A stretch of 64,000 bases of DNA from Lacrimispora amygdalina (GCF_900205965.1 NZ_OAOF01000007.1:169750-233749), one strand, 5' to 3'; shown: positions 33,741-41,820, counted from the first letter of the stretch. Notes: generated from the sequence alone by a model not told the origin. Numbers and translations: made by a program.

Positions 33741-36392
33741 ATGAAACAATTAACCATAGGAATACTGGCTCATGTTGATGCAGGTAAGACCACGCTGTCA
33801 GAAGGAATTCTTTATATAAGCGGGAAGATCACAAAGCCGGGAAGAGTTGATAATAAAAATACATTTCTGGACACCTATGAGCTGGAAAAAGCGAGAGGAA
33901 TCACCATATTTTCCAAACAGGCGGTATTTGATCTGGGAGGAATGAAAGCCACCCTTTTAGATACTCCCGGACATGTGGATTTCAGTGCGGAGATGGAACG
34001 GACGCTCCGCGTGCTTGATTATGCCATACTGGTGATCAGCGGTGCAGACGGGGTTCAGGGACATACCAGAACTCTATGGCGCCTTTTATCCATGTATCGG
34101 ATTCCTGTTTTCCTTTTCATTAATAAGATGGATCAGCCGGCTGCTGATAAGGACCGGCTCATGAGTGAGGTCAGAAAGCAGCTTCATGATAACTGTATCG
34201 AATTTTCCCTGACTGGCACAGACAGTTTTTATGACCAGCTTGCCATGTGCAGGGAAGACATGATGGATGAATATCTGGAGTCTGGAATCGTAAGCAGAGA
34301 TTTAATCAGGCAGGGGATCAGAAGCCGAACTGTGTTCCCCTGTTTTTTTGGTTCTGCACTGAAACTGCAGGGGATAGAAGAACTTCTGACAGGAATCAGT
34401 GAATACGCACTTATACCAGAATATCCTGCCCAGTTTGGTGCAAAAATCTTTAAAATAACAAGAGATGATCAGGGAAACCGGCTGACACACTTAAAGCTTA
34501 CCGGTGGTTCCCTCACGGTGAAGAATACGCTGACCAATGGAACCTGGCAGGAAAAAGTGAACCAGATCCGTATTTATTCCGGTGAAAGATATGAGGCAGT
34601 GAATGAAATCACTCCCGGATGCATCTGTGCTGTGACCGGTCTTAGTCAGACAAAGCCGGGGGAGGGTCTGGGAATTGAAGAAGCCTATGAGTCTCCGGTA
34701 TTAGAACCAGTGTTGTCTTATCAGATCACTCTGCCGGATTGCTGTGATCCAAGGCAGATACTTCCTAAGCTTCGCCAGCTGGAGGAAGAGGAACCGGAAC
34801 TTCATATTATATGGGATGAGAACTTGCAGGAGATACAGGCACAGATCATGGGAGAGATACAGATTGAGATATTAAAGAGCCTGATTCTGGAACGGTTTGG
34901 AGTGTCTGTCTCTTTTGATACGGGAAGAATTGTGTACAAGGAAACCATAGATAATCCTGTGGAAGGTGTAGGCCATTTTGAGCCGCTGAGGCATTATGCT
35001 GAGGTACATCTTTTACTGGAGCCTGGAGAATCAGGCAGCGGTCTGGAATTTTGCCTGGCCTGCAGCGAGGACCTGCTGGGGAAAAACTACCAGAGACTTG
35101 TGCTGAACCATCTGGAAGAAAAAGATCACAAAGGTGTACTGACCGGATCTGCAATTACAGATATGAGAATCACACTGGTATCAGGCAGGGCCCATCAAAA
35201 GCATACGGAAGGCGGGGATTTCAGGGAGGCGACTTACCGTGCAGTGCGCCAGGGTTTAAAAGAGGCTCATTCCATCCTGCTGGAGCCTTATTACAGTTTC
35301 ACACTTGAGCTGCCTGAGAGTCTGGTGGGGAGAGCGATGACAGATATTGAAAAGATGCACGGAACATGTGAGATAACCCATACAGACGGAGAGACATCAG
35401 TTCTTACCGGCAGTGCTCCGGTAGCCACCATGAGGAATTACCAGAAGGAGGTATCTGCCTATTCCAGAGGCATGGGAAGGCTGTTTTGTACCTTAAAAGG
35501 CTATGAGCCATGTCATAATCCGGAAGCTGTAATGACCGAAATTGGTTATGATTCTGAAAGTGATACGGACAATCCTGCCGGCTCCGTATTCTGCTCTCAT
35601 GGTGCAGGATTTGTGGTTCCCTGGGATCAGGTGAAAAACCACATGCATCTGGAATCATTTCTAAAATTGCCCCAGTTGGCTGGGGAAGAGAGGGAAAGAC
35701 AAGTCCGGTCTTCCTTAAGGGATGAACCGCTTATGAGTCTGGAAGAGATAGACCGGATTATTGAAAGTACCTTCTACTCCAACAAAGGGAAAAAAACTGA
35801 ATGGAAAAGGAAACGCCCGTTATATGTATCGAACCGCGAGCCGGTTTATCATGAAATCAGGCAGCCGGAACAAAGGGAGGAATATCTTCTGGTAGACGGT
35901 TATAATATCGTATTTGCCTGGCCGGAGCTTGCAAGCCTGGCTCAGGATAATATGGACGGGGCGAGAATGAAACTTCTGGATCAGCTGTGTAATTACCAGG
36001 CAATCCGCAAATGCCGGATCATTGCAGTATTTGATGCTTACCGGGTAAAAGAGCACCGGGAGGAAGTTATTGCCTACCATAACATTCAACTGGTGTATAC
36101 GAGAGAAGCACAGACAGCAGATCATTATATTGAAAAATTCGCCCATGATAACAATCAAAAATACCGGATTACCGTTGCTACCTCTGATGGCCTGCAGCAG
36201 ATGATCGTAAGAGGTGCCGGGTGTGCGCTGTTATCAGCCAGAGAATTAAAGATCGAGATGGAAGCTGCCAATGAAAGAGTGACCGGGGACTATCAGGATT
36301 CCACTCCAAAAGACCGGAATTATCTTCTGGATTCTCTGTCAGATGAGACAAAAGAACAGTTAAAAGATGTGAGCAGAGAAAATCATAATTAA
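33741..36392 (+). CDS. Tet(M)-like ribosomal GTPase fused to a YacP/Rae1-type NYN ribonuclease domain
   Basis: 883 residues; Tet(M)/Tet(O)-type proteins are about 640. Residues 1-640 match that class: GTPase G1 AHVDAGKTT (10-18), RGIT switch region, G3 DTPGH (Asp74), G4 NKMD (128-131, same place as in Tet(M)), then EF-G-like domains II-V. Residues about 713-860 form an extra NYN/PIN-like domain with the acidic set Asp719 (VDGYN), Asp765 (VFDAYR), Asp794 (TADHYIEK) and Asp816 (ATSDG), as in Bacillus Rae1/YacP, a ribosome A-site mRNA endonuclease. Expected to bind the ribosome A site and cut mRNA or clear a stalled state. The ATG at 33741 matches the Tet(M) N-terminus; an upstream TTG lacks a ribosome site. 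Tetracycline resistance itself is not established. Confidence 0.9.
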   Translation: MKQLTIGILAHVDAGKTTLSEGILYISGKITKPGRVDNKNTFLDTYELEKARGITIFSKQAVFDLGGMKATLLDTPGHVDFSAEMERTLRVLDYAILVISGADGVQGHTRTLWRLLSMYRIPVFLFINKMDQPAADKDRLMSEVRKQLHDNCIEFSLTGTDSFYDQLAMCREDMMDEYLESGIVSRDLIRQGIRSRTVFPCFFGSALKLQGIEELLTGISEYALIPEYPAQFGAKIFKITRDDQGNRLTHLKLTGGSLTVKNTLTNGTWQEKVNQIRIYSGERYEAVNEITPGCICAVTGLSQTKPGEGLGIEEAYESPVLEPVLSYQITLPDCCDPRQILPKLRQLEEEEPELHIIWDENLQEIQAQIMGEIQIEILKSLILERFGVSVSFDTGRIVYKETIDNPVEGVGHFEPLRHYAEVHLLLEPGESGSGLEFCLACSEDLLGKNYQRLVLNHLEEKDHKGVLTGSAITDMRITLVSGRAHQKHTEGGDFREATYRAVRQGLKEAHSILLEPYYSFTLELPESLVGRAMTDIEKMHGTCEITHTDGETSVLTGSAPVATMRNYQKEVSAYSRGMGRLFCTLKGYEPCHNPEAVMTEIGYDSESDTDNPAGSVFCSHGAGFVVPWDQVKNHMHLESFLKLPQLAGEERERQVRSSLRDEPLMSLEEIDRIIESTFYSNKGKKTEWKRKRPLYVSNREPVYHEIRQPEQREEYLLVDGYNIVFAWPELASLAQDNMDGARMKLLDQLCNYQAIRKCRIIAVFDAYRVKEHREEVIAYHNIQLVYTREAQTADHYIEKFAHDNNQKYRITVATSDGLQQMIVRGAGCALLSARELKIEMEAANERVTGDYQDSTPKDRNYLLDSLSDETKEQLKDVSRENHN

Positions 36393-36394
36393 AA

Positions 36395-36437
36395 TGGTCC
36401 TTACTGCAGATCCGCAGCGGCTGATACAGAAAGGACC
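36395..36437. terminator. Hairpin between convergent genes
   Basis: GGTCCTT (36395-36401) and AAGGACC (about 36431-36437) pair across a loop that itself contains CTGC/GCAG repeats. No strong T run on either strand; weak bidirectional terminator candidate. Confidence 0.4.
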
Positions 36438-36446
36438 TGAGAGCTG

Positions 36447-37166
36447 TCATTTATAACGGCCGCTTGATGAGATGGAAAGTTCGTATTTATCGCCCACGAT
36501 GCATATATCATCGGAAAAAAGCGGATTCTCATCTTTATAGCAGACACGCTGGATGCACAAGAGAGCAGTTCCCGGCTGTATTGCCAGCATTTCTGATTCT
36601 GCAAAATCTGCAGATTTTGCAAAGACTTTGTCAGCTGCTGACTGAATATCCAGGTGATATTGCTGTTCCAGAAATTCGTAAAGACCGTTGAATTTGCCTG
36701 AAAAGTGTTCAATATTTGGAACCAGTGCATATGGTATGTAGTCTTTTATGATTGCTATGGGTTTTTCATTAACCAGTTGGATTCTCTGTATACGGGCTAT
36801 TGGCGTTCCAGCAGTCTGATGAAGTTCTTTTCCCAGCTTCTCTGTTGCATAAATGATGTCAATATACATGCTTTTGGTGCGGACATCAAATCCCCTTCTG
36901 CGGAGACATTCTGTAACTGAGGTGACTTTGTTTAAAGATTGTGTAGCTCTTGAATCCAGTACGATCGTACCTCTTCCCTGCCTGATTTCAACAAAACCTT
37001 CATCCTTAAGAATTTCCATGGCAGTTCTTACCGTGGTACGACTCACTTGATAGATCTTTTCAAGCTCTGGTTCTGTTGGAAGGAATTCTGAAACAGGATA
37101 GGTTCCATCTTTAATTTTCATTTTTATTGAATCATGAACGACCATATAAGCAGGAACTTTCCCCAT
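36447..37166 (-). CDS. GntR-family (HutC/UTRA) transcriptional regulator
   Basis: 239 residues. N-terminal winged helix-turn-helix (LPTEPELEKIYQVSRTTVRTAMEILKDEGFVEIRQGRGT) and a C-terminal UTRA ligand domain (about 90-235), the HutC subfamily layout. It probably represses genes for use of a small metabolite. It is convergent with the GTPase fusion and divergent from the CD3324/ceramidase-like genes, which are its likeliest targets. The start at 37166 has no AGGAGG at the usual distance; instead AGGAGG lies at 37215-37210, on the far side of a 12-bp hairpin. Confidence 0.9.
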   Translation of the reverse strand: MGKVPAYMVVHDSIKMKIKDGTYPVSEFLPTEPELEKIYQVSRTTVRTAMEILKDEGFVEIRQGRGTIVLDSRATQSLNKVTSVTECLRRRGFDVRTKSMYIDIIYATEKLGKELHQTAGTPIARIQRIQLVNEKPIAIIKDYIPYALVPNIEHFSGKFNGLYEFLEQQYHLDIQSAADKVFAKSADFAESEMLAIQPGTALLCIQRVCYKDENPLFSDDICIVGDKYELSISSSGRYK

Positions 37167-37175
37167 AGTAAAGTA

Positions 37176-37209
37176 ATTATGAAAATCATAGGGCAGCGAT
37201 TTTCATAAT
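37176..37209 (-). promoter_or_regulatory. Hairpin in the GntR leader that may bridge the ribosome binding site
   Basis: ATTATGAAAATC (37176-37187) and GATTTTCATAAT (37198-37209) are a perfect 12-bp inverted repeat. On the GntR mRNA the AGGAGG (37215-37210) touches the 5' arm and the 3' arm ends nine bases before the ATG. If folded, the hairpin puts the Shine-Dalgarno at normal distance. It could instead be the GntR operator, or both. Confidence 0.6.
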
Positions 37210-37352
37210 CCTCCTTTCTTTAAAAATATTCATTTAACTGACATTCATTATATCATAAGTTTCTTTTATAGCAAATAAATGTAAAAGAATATTGCATATT
37301 TATTAATAATTATTAAATAGTTAGTAATAAATTATGATTTTAAGGAGAATTT

Positions 37353-37445
37353 ATGTGTATCAATAAGAAAAGAAAAAATGATGACTGGCTCCATGCAAAG
37401 CCGGCGGTCTCAGTGACATTTGCATGGAGTAAGTTCAGTCACTGA
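37353..37445 (+). CDS. Short ORF (30 codons), doubtful
   Basis: ATG at 37353 follows AAGGAG by 5 bases and opens a 30-residue frame ending at TGA 37443-37445. The product is not recognisable. The frame runs through the arms of the RNA structure at 37389-37461, so translation here could alter that structure (leader-peptide-like) or the ORF could be accidental. Confidence 0.3.
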   Translation: MCINKKRKNDDWLHAKPAVSVTFAWSKFSH

Positions 37446-37461
37446 ATGAAAGCCGGTTTTG
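37389..37461 (+). ncRNA. Structured leader RNA candidate with mutually exclusive helices
   Basis: Helix A: CTCCATGCAAA (37389-37399) with TTTGCATGGAG (37419-37429), 11 bp perfect. Helix B: TCAGTGAC (37410-37417) with GTCACTGA (37438-37445), 8 bp. Helix C: GCAAAGCCGG (37395-37404) with CCGGTTTTGC (37452-37461), 10 bp with one wobble. B and C nest; A competes with C and would form a pseudoknot with B. Pieces (GCAAAGCC, GGTCT, GCCGGTTTTGCC) recall the 3' half of the c-di-GMP-I riboswitch, but its 5' GGCAAACC and GNRA hairpin are not found. Lies just before the CD3324/ceramidase-like genes. Confidence 0.45.
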
Positions 37462-37494
37462 CCTTCTGATCCAATGAAACAGGAGGAAGCCAGC

Positions 37495-37758
37495 ATGAAA
37501 TATGTAAATGCAAAGACAATTCTGCCAGATAAACTGGTCAGGGAATTGCAGCAATATATTCAGGGCGAATATGTTTATATACCCGCCCTTAGTGAACAGA
37601 GAAAGCAGTGGGGAGAAAAAAGCGGATACCGGGAGGAATTAAAACAGAGAAATAACGACATCAGAGTCCAGTATTATAATGGAGGTTCCATGGATGACCT
37701 GGCAGAACAATATTGCCTTTCCCTTTCTGCTATCAGAAAAATCATATATCAGTCATAA
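37495..37758 (+). CDS. CD3324-family small protein (helix-turn-helix-like)
   Basis: 87 residues. The text (MKYVNAKTILPDKLVRELQQYIQG..., YVYIPALSEQRKQWGEKSGYREEL, C-terminal MDDLAEQYCLSLSAIRKIIY) matches the CD3324 family named after a Clostridioides difficile protein; the C-terminal part is a Mor/sigma-like helix-turn-helix. The ATG at 37495 follows AGGAGG; the frame also opens upstream at 37459 without a ribosome site. Function unknown; DNA binding is plausible. Lies between the structured leader and the ceramidase-like gene. Confidence 0.82.
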   Translation: MKYVNAKTILPDKLVRELQQYIQGEYVYIPALSEQRKQWGEKSGYREELKQRNNDIRVQYYNGGSMDDLAEQYCLSLSAIRKIIYQS

Positions 37759-37880
37759 ACGGACGGAGCTGCAGTGGCAGCTCCGTTTTATACAGTATAA
37801 TACAGAACGATTCTGTGGAATTGCAATTTCTGCCGCAGGCGATACAATAGACTCAAACGTTTTGCGGGAGGAAAATAAGT

Positions 37881-39218
37881 ATGGAACTGACTTATATGGG
37901 ATTTGAGGAACGAATTATAACACCGGAATATTCCGTGCAGTTAGCAGGGTATGACGCCCGGCCGGACAATCGTTCCAGGGGCATTATGAAAGATTTAAAG
38001 GCACAGATTCTTGTGGGAAAAAGAAACAAAGAACGATTCTGCCTTGTAACAATTGACAGCCTGGGATTTACCGTTGAGTTAACCAGTCTTTTGCGGCAGA
38101 GGATATCACGGAGTCTGCCAGTCAGTATGGAGCAGGTTATGATCTGTTTTTCCCATACACACACTGCGCCGAATGCCGCCGTAGAGCCGGATTATTATGA
38201 AAGGGTCTGTGAGACAATTCTTAAAGGGGCTAAGAAGGCGTGGGAATCCCAGGTTCCTGTTCGCGCCGGATGGGGAATTGCTGAAAATACCGTGGGAGTT
38301 AACAGAAGAGGAGTGGGCCATTCCATTGATCCCCGGATCGGGATTTTAAAAATATGCGGTGACAGGGAAGAAATAAAGGTATTAATTGTCAGAGTAACCG
38401 CCCACTGCAACGTACTGATGCCTGATAATTACCAGATTTCACCGGATTATTTCGGAGAGGCAAGGGAAGCTCTGGAACGCAGATATGACTGCAGAGTAAT
38501 GCTGGTGCAGGGGGCATCCGGAGACGTAAGACCCAGATATCGTCAGGAAAATGCCGATTATCTGGAGATCCATCCGGCAGAGGTGCATCTTTTGGACATC
38601 AGCAGCCAGATGAAGGAACGATTTGGGGAACAGAGAAAGAAGGCATTGAAAGATATGGCAGATGCTATATGTGAGTCACTGAGTCCGGTGGTAGACGGGA
38701 TTATTCCACAGCCAGTCTCCAGGTTATCCATGTTTTCCAGCAAATCCACATTTTATTCTGATGTGCCCGATTTGGACCGTGCACGTGAAATTGCAGATGA
38801 AGCATGGAAGATGGGGAGAATCAATGGATCAGACTGGCTGCGGGAAGTGGAGAGGCTTTTGAAAAATAAGGAAAGCAGACAGACTGCAGAAATTGAAATA
38901 CAGTTTTTTGCAGTCAATGACGGCTGTCTGAGCGGTGTACCAAGTGAAGTCATGACAGATATTGCAGTTGAGATCTGGAAAAAGACCAGTAATCCCATGG
39001 TGTTTTTCAATGGTTATACGAATGGCTGCACCAGCTATCTCCCTACTGCTGCAGAATATGACAGAGGCGGTTATGAAGTTCTGTGGTCCAATGTTCTTTA
39101 TTACCGATATCATGGCCGCGTCATGCCTCTCAACCGGGATACGGCAGAACGGCTGGAGGATGCGGCTGCAAAGATATGGAAGGGGTATCAGATTAACGGG
39201 ACTTCTGAAATTTTCTGA
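37881..39218 (+). CDS. Neutral/alkaline ceramidase-like protein
   Basis: 445 residues, shorter than full neutral ceramidases (about 650-700) because the C-terminal Ig-like domain is missing. Family motifs: SHTHTAPNA with metal-ligand-type His92 and His94, GASGDVRPRY, and YTNGCTSYLPTAAEYDRGGYEV near the end. Classical members cleave the amide bond of ceramides outside the cell; here no signal peptide is visible, so the protein may be cytoplasmic and the substrate may differ. GGGAGG precedes the ATG. It overlaps the 3' end of the convergent membrane gene by 26 bases. Divergent GntR gene is the probable regulator. Confidence 0.85.
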   Translation: MELTYMGFEERIITPEYSVQLAGYDARPDNRSRGIMKDLKAQILVGKRNKERFCLVTIDSLGFTVELTSLLRQRISRSLPVSMEQVMICFSHTHTAPNAAVEPDYYERVCETILKGAKKAWESQVPVRAGWGIAENTVGVNRRGVGHSIDPRIGILKICGDREEIKVLIVRVTAHCNVLMPDNYQISPDYFGEAREALERRYDCRVMLVQGASGDVRPRYRQENADYLEIHPAEVHLLDISSQMKERFGEQRKKALKDMADAICESLSPVVDGIIPQPVSRLSMFSSKSTFYSDVPDLDRAREIADEAWKMGRINGSDWLREVERLLKNKESRQTAEIEIQFFAVNDGCLSGVPSEVMTDIAVEIWKKTSNPMVFFNGYTNGCTSYLPTAAEYDRGGYEVLWSNVLYYRYHGRVMPLNRDTAERLEDAAAKIWKGYQINGTSEIF

Positions 39219-39906
39219 TTCTTAAGACAAAATAAACTCCAAATACTAGTGTGTATAAAATAACAGATAACATGTAATTTACCCGATAAAGCATCACCAT
39301 ATCGGAAGAAGGGCTGAGGGCTTCCACCAAACTGGGAACCAAAAGCACCATTAAGTATACGTAAAGGATAGCAAACCAGGGGTAGGAAAGCCGCTGCACT
39401 TTTTTCCAAACCCTTGGTTTCATCTTTTTTCGTACTGCTTTAAAAGAGGTGACCATTAAAATGATCATAATGGAAAAGAGCGGTATCGTCAGGATCAATG
39501 CCAGGGTCTGACGAAGATCCAGTTTGTCTGGTGTTTGGAAAATAGCTGCTATGTAATAGATACCGTAAGCAAAGGAGTGTGCTAATGTGATCAGGCAGGC
39601 AATGATCGACAGATAGCCTCTGATAGGCATCAATGCCGGAACAATTTTCCCTTTAGGATCTAAGGCACCAATATACATTACAATTACAAATAATGCAGTG
39701 GAGAAGGCACCTCTGTAAAAGACGGAAATGATATATTGGTAGGTCCATACCGGAAATACCTCGTATAGATTTAGTTTTGTGTAACATACGATAAATCCGA
39801 TGATTGCTATGGATAGTACGTAGAATACAGCGGGGTGTTTACGGATGGCATTTTTGAAAAAGAATACAAATAATATGGCTTCCAGTAATGCAATTAAGAA
39901 AATCAT
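39193..39906 (-). CDS. Ferric-reductase-like multi-spanning membrane protein
   Basis: 237 residues with about seven hydrophobic segments, resembling the ferric reductase-like transmembrane domain (MsrQ/YedZ heme-protein family): GYLSIIACLITLAHSFAYGIYY includes a His in the expected helix, and WKKVQRLSYPWFAILYVYL matches the WxxxHRLxY region with Ser/Tyr where a second His is often found. Heme ligation is therefore uncertain. No reductase partner is adjacent. The minus-strand ATG at 39906 is preceded by AAAAGG. Ends overlap the ceramidase-like gene. Confidence 0.72.
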   Translation of the reverse strand: MIFLIALLEAILFVFFFKNAIRKHPAVFYVLSIAIIGFIVCYTKLNLYEVFPVWTYQYIISVFYRGAFSTALFVIVMYIGALDPKGKIVPALMPIRGYLSIIACLITLAHSFAYGIYYIAAIFQTPDKLDLRQTLALILTIPLFSIMIILMVTSFKAVRKKMKPRVWKKVQRLSYPWFAILYVYLMVLLVPSLVEALSPSSDMVMLYRVNYMLSVILYTLVFGVYFVLRIRKFQKSR

Positions 39907-39930
39907 GTTATGTGCCTTTTAACCTTTCTT

Positions 39931-39999
39931 GTTATAGTTGGGGGGGGATGCGGATTGTTACACAATGGTTAGCAAAAACTAACCATCACGAACTATAAC
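39931..39999. promoter_or_regulatory. Nested palindrome upstream of the membrane protein gene
   Basis: Outer arms GTTATAGTT (39931-39939) and AACTATAAC (39991-39999); inner arms ATGGTTAG (39965-39972) and CTAACCAT (39979-39986), all perfect. It lies 25-93 bases upstream of the minus-strand start, around a TATAAC -10-like box. Likely a two-site operator; no terminator-type T run. Bases 40000-40388 are A+T-rich and hold no visible gene. Confidence 0.5.
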
Positions 40000-40388
40000 A
40001 TAAGAAATGATAAGGTGTCAAGATTGCTTTATGGCGTTTTTTTCTCAAAGCTTTGGTTGTTGGGGTAATGATAATTAGTTGCTTTTAGGGAAGGGAGTGA
40101 GATTTTTGAGAAGGTTATTTTATTGGTAGATTTATTGATGCAGTGGATAGATGTTAAGCGGTGTGTGGGATGATTTTAAGATTTAAACTGATAACATAAA
40201 AAAAGATATATGATAATTGGAAAAACGAATCATAAATTATCATTATTTAATTGTATTATTTTACAATTTGTCATAAAATGGTAATTAGTATTCTGAACAA
40301 GAAGATGGGGGATTAATTAAGAAAACTTTTGAATGTTATAGCAATAATGGGAAGTTTATAGATTAATTATAAGTAAGGAGAACATTCG

Positions 40389-41537
40389 ATGAATAGCAGA
40401 TATATAGCGGAAGATATTAAAAAGAGATTATATGCAGAATCGATGGGGAGGTGTATGAATCCGGCATGTCAGAAGAAGTTGTTTAGTGAAAATGGTGACA
40501 TAATTGAAAAGGCGCACATTGATCCATACTGTGAAACAGCAGATAATACATTCGAAAATTTGGTTCTGTTATGTCCTAATTGCCACACAAATTTTGATAA
40601 AAACCATGCATTTACTCCTGAAGAAGTTTTGGGCTGGAAGAAAACAAGAGGCGAAGAAGTTGAGCGGATATTTAGTAAAAAGTTTTCGAGCTTTGAGGAG
40701 CTAAAAAAAGCGGTTGTCCCATTGCTTGAAGAAAACAAAGCTATATATGAAAATTATTATTTACATGAAAATAAAAGCCTATGGAATAAGTTTGAAATTA
40801 AGATGCTGCAAAATAATCGAAAACTACAGCTTCTATTTTCATCAAATCTGAGTTTGATTCAAAGCAATCAAAATAAATCTTATTCAAATTTGGAATATAT
40901 TCGGGTGTTTATAGCTCATGTGGAAGAATTTCAAGCAACTCGTTCTGATGCTGAAAAAACTAGAGAAATTCTTTTTCCTGTGGAAATCAATTCAATATTT
41001 GGTATTGCCCCTGTTGTGGATTCTATTATACCATCTGTGGAGTCATTGGAACTCTTAATAGAAATACTAATTGAACAAAATGAATTTGAAAGAATAGTTA
41101 TGGGTGTCGAGCATCCATACATCTGTATTTATGAAAACGGAAAAGCCACTTCTGTATTTTTAGATGATACTCCTAGATTAAGACAAATGTACTATGACTA
41201 TAAATGCTTTAGAAGTCCAAAAGTTCGCTTGGACAGTCTCAATTTTGCGTTAAGATATATTCGGTCAAGAAGTGTCAGCTATAAGTTCTTAACTAAAGCT
41301 AATCTAAGAGAAATTATCATTCAAAAACAGAAAATGATTTTTGTATACGAATATTGTTTAAGCCAGGCATTTTTAACACAACTATCACCCGAAGAAAATA
41401 GTGTCATCGTCAATCTACATAACTGGAATGGGGAAAGTTGTATATCCCATCAAGCATATAGTTTGGCAGAGGACATGAATGTAAGGCTATTAACCATGAA
41501 TGAATTTTATAGGTATATCAATGAGATCAAAAAATAG
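40389..41537 (+). CDS. HNH endonuclease with unknown C-terminal domain
   Basis: 382 residues. N-terminal HNH/zinc finger: Cys22 and Cys27 (CMNPAC), catalytic His43 in KAHIDPY, Asn57, and Cys62-Cys65-His66 (CPNCH). The remaining about 300 residues (helical, then alpha/beta) match no family I recognise. HNH nucleases of this build occur in restriction and other anti-phage systems. TAAGGAG precedes the ATG. The next gene, a minimal nucleotidyltransferase, overlaps it, indicating a two-gene unit. Codon and base usage are markedly A+T-rich relative to 1-36,000, suggesting acquisition by transfer. Confidence 0.85.
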   Translation: MNSRYIAEDIKKRLYAESMGRCMNPACQKKLFSENGDIIEKAHIDPYCETADNTFENLVLLCPNCHTNFDKNHAFTPEEVLGWKKTRGEEVERIFSKKFSSFEELKKAVVPLLEENKAIYENYYLHENKSLWNKFEIKMLQNNRKLQLLFSSNLSLIQSNQNKSYSNLEYIRVFIAHVEEFQATRSDAEKTREILFPVEINSIFGIAPVVDSIIPSVESLELLIEILIEQNEFERIVMGVEHPYICIYENGKATSVFLDDTPRLRQMYYDYKCFRSPKVRLDSLNFALRYIRSRSVSYKFLTKANLREIIIQKQKMIFVYEYCLSQAFLTQLSPEENSVIVNLHNWNGESCISHQAYSLAEDMNVRLLTMNEFYRYINEIKK

Positions 41538-41820
41538 TATTTTAGGAATTATTAAAGAACACATAGCACTATTTGATCCGTTCACATATGTATATTTATT
41601 TGGATCTGTAATAGAACCCAATATTGCCCATAATGATATAGATATATTGATTATCTATGCAAAGTACTCAGATGAAATAGGAAACAATTTACAAGTGATT
41701 TTGGATGAGTTGGAAAAAGAAAGTGGTATGATTATTGATTTGACAGCATTGAGTATCGAAGAAGAAAGAGACATTGCTTTTTTAGAAAGAATTAAACACC
41801 ATTATATAAAAATTAAATAA
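41521..41820 (+). CDS. Minimal nucleotidyltransferase (MNT-like)
   Basis: 99 residues from the ATG at 41521 (an upstream ATG at 41500 would give 106). The nucleotidyltransferase motif GSx9-10DxD is clear: Gly28-Ser29 in YLFGSV and Asp39/Asp41 in NDIDIL; a third acid may be the Asp in MIIDLTAL. Such single-domain proteins are often partners in toxin-antitoxin pairs with HEPN proteins, where they add AMP to the toxin. No HEPN gene is nearby; instead it overlaps the HNH nuclease gene by 17 bases. It may regulate that nuclease; that is inference. Confidence 0.85.
   Translation: MRSKNSILGIIKEHIALFDPFTYVYLFGSVIEPNIAHNDIDILIIYAKYSDEIGNNLQVILDELEKESGMIIDLTALSIEEERDIAFLERIKHHYIKIK

Noticed and set aside
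33741..36392. Plain tetracycline-resistance gene tet(M)/tet(O)
   Set aside because: The protein is about 240 residues longer with a nuclease-type domain and is chromosomal beside ordinary genes with no conjugative element, so calling it a tet gene would go beyond the sequence.
37186..37206. Leader peptide MKIAAL before the GntR gene
   Set aside because: Only three bases separate AGGAGG from its ATG, and it lies within the hairpin; kept as a remark, not as a gene.
37389..37461. Standard c-di-GMP-I riboswitch
   Set aside because: Only the 3' half motifs match; the 5' GGCAAACC and GNRA-capped helix are absent, so listed only as a structured RNA candidate.
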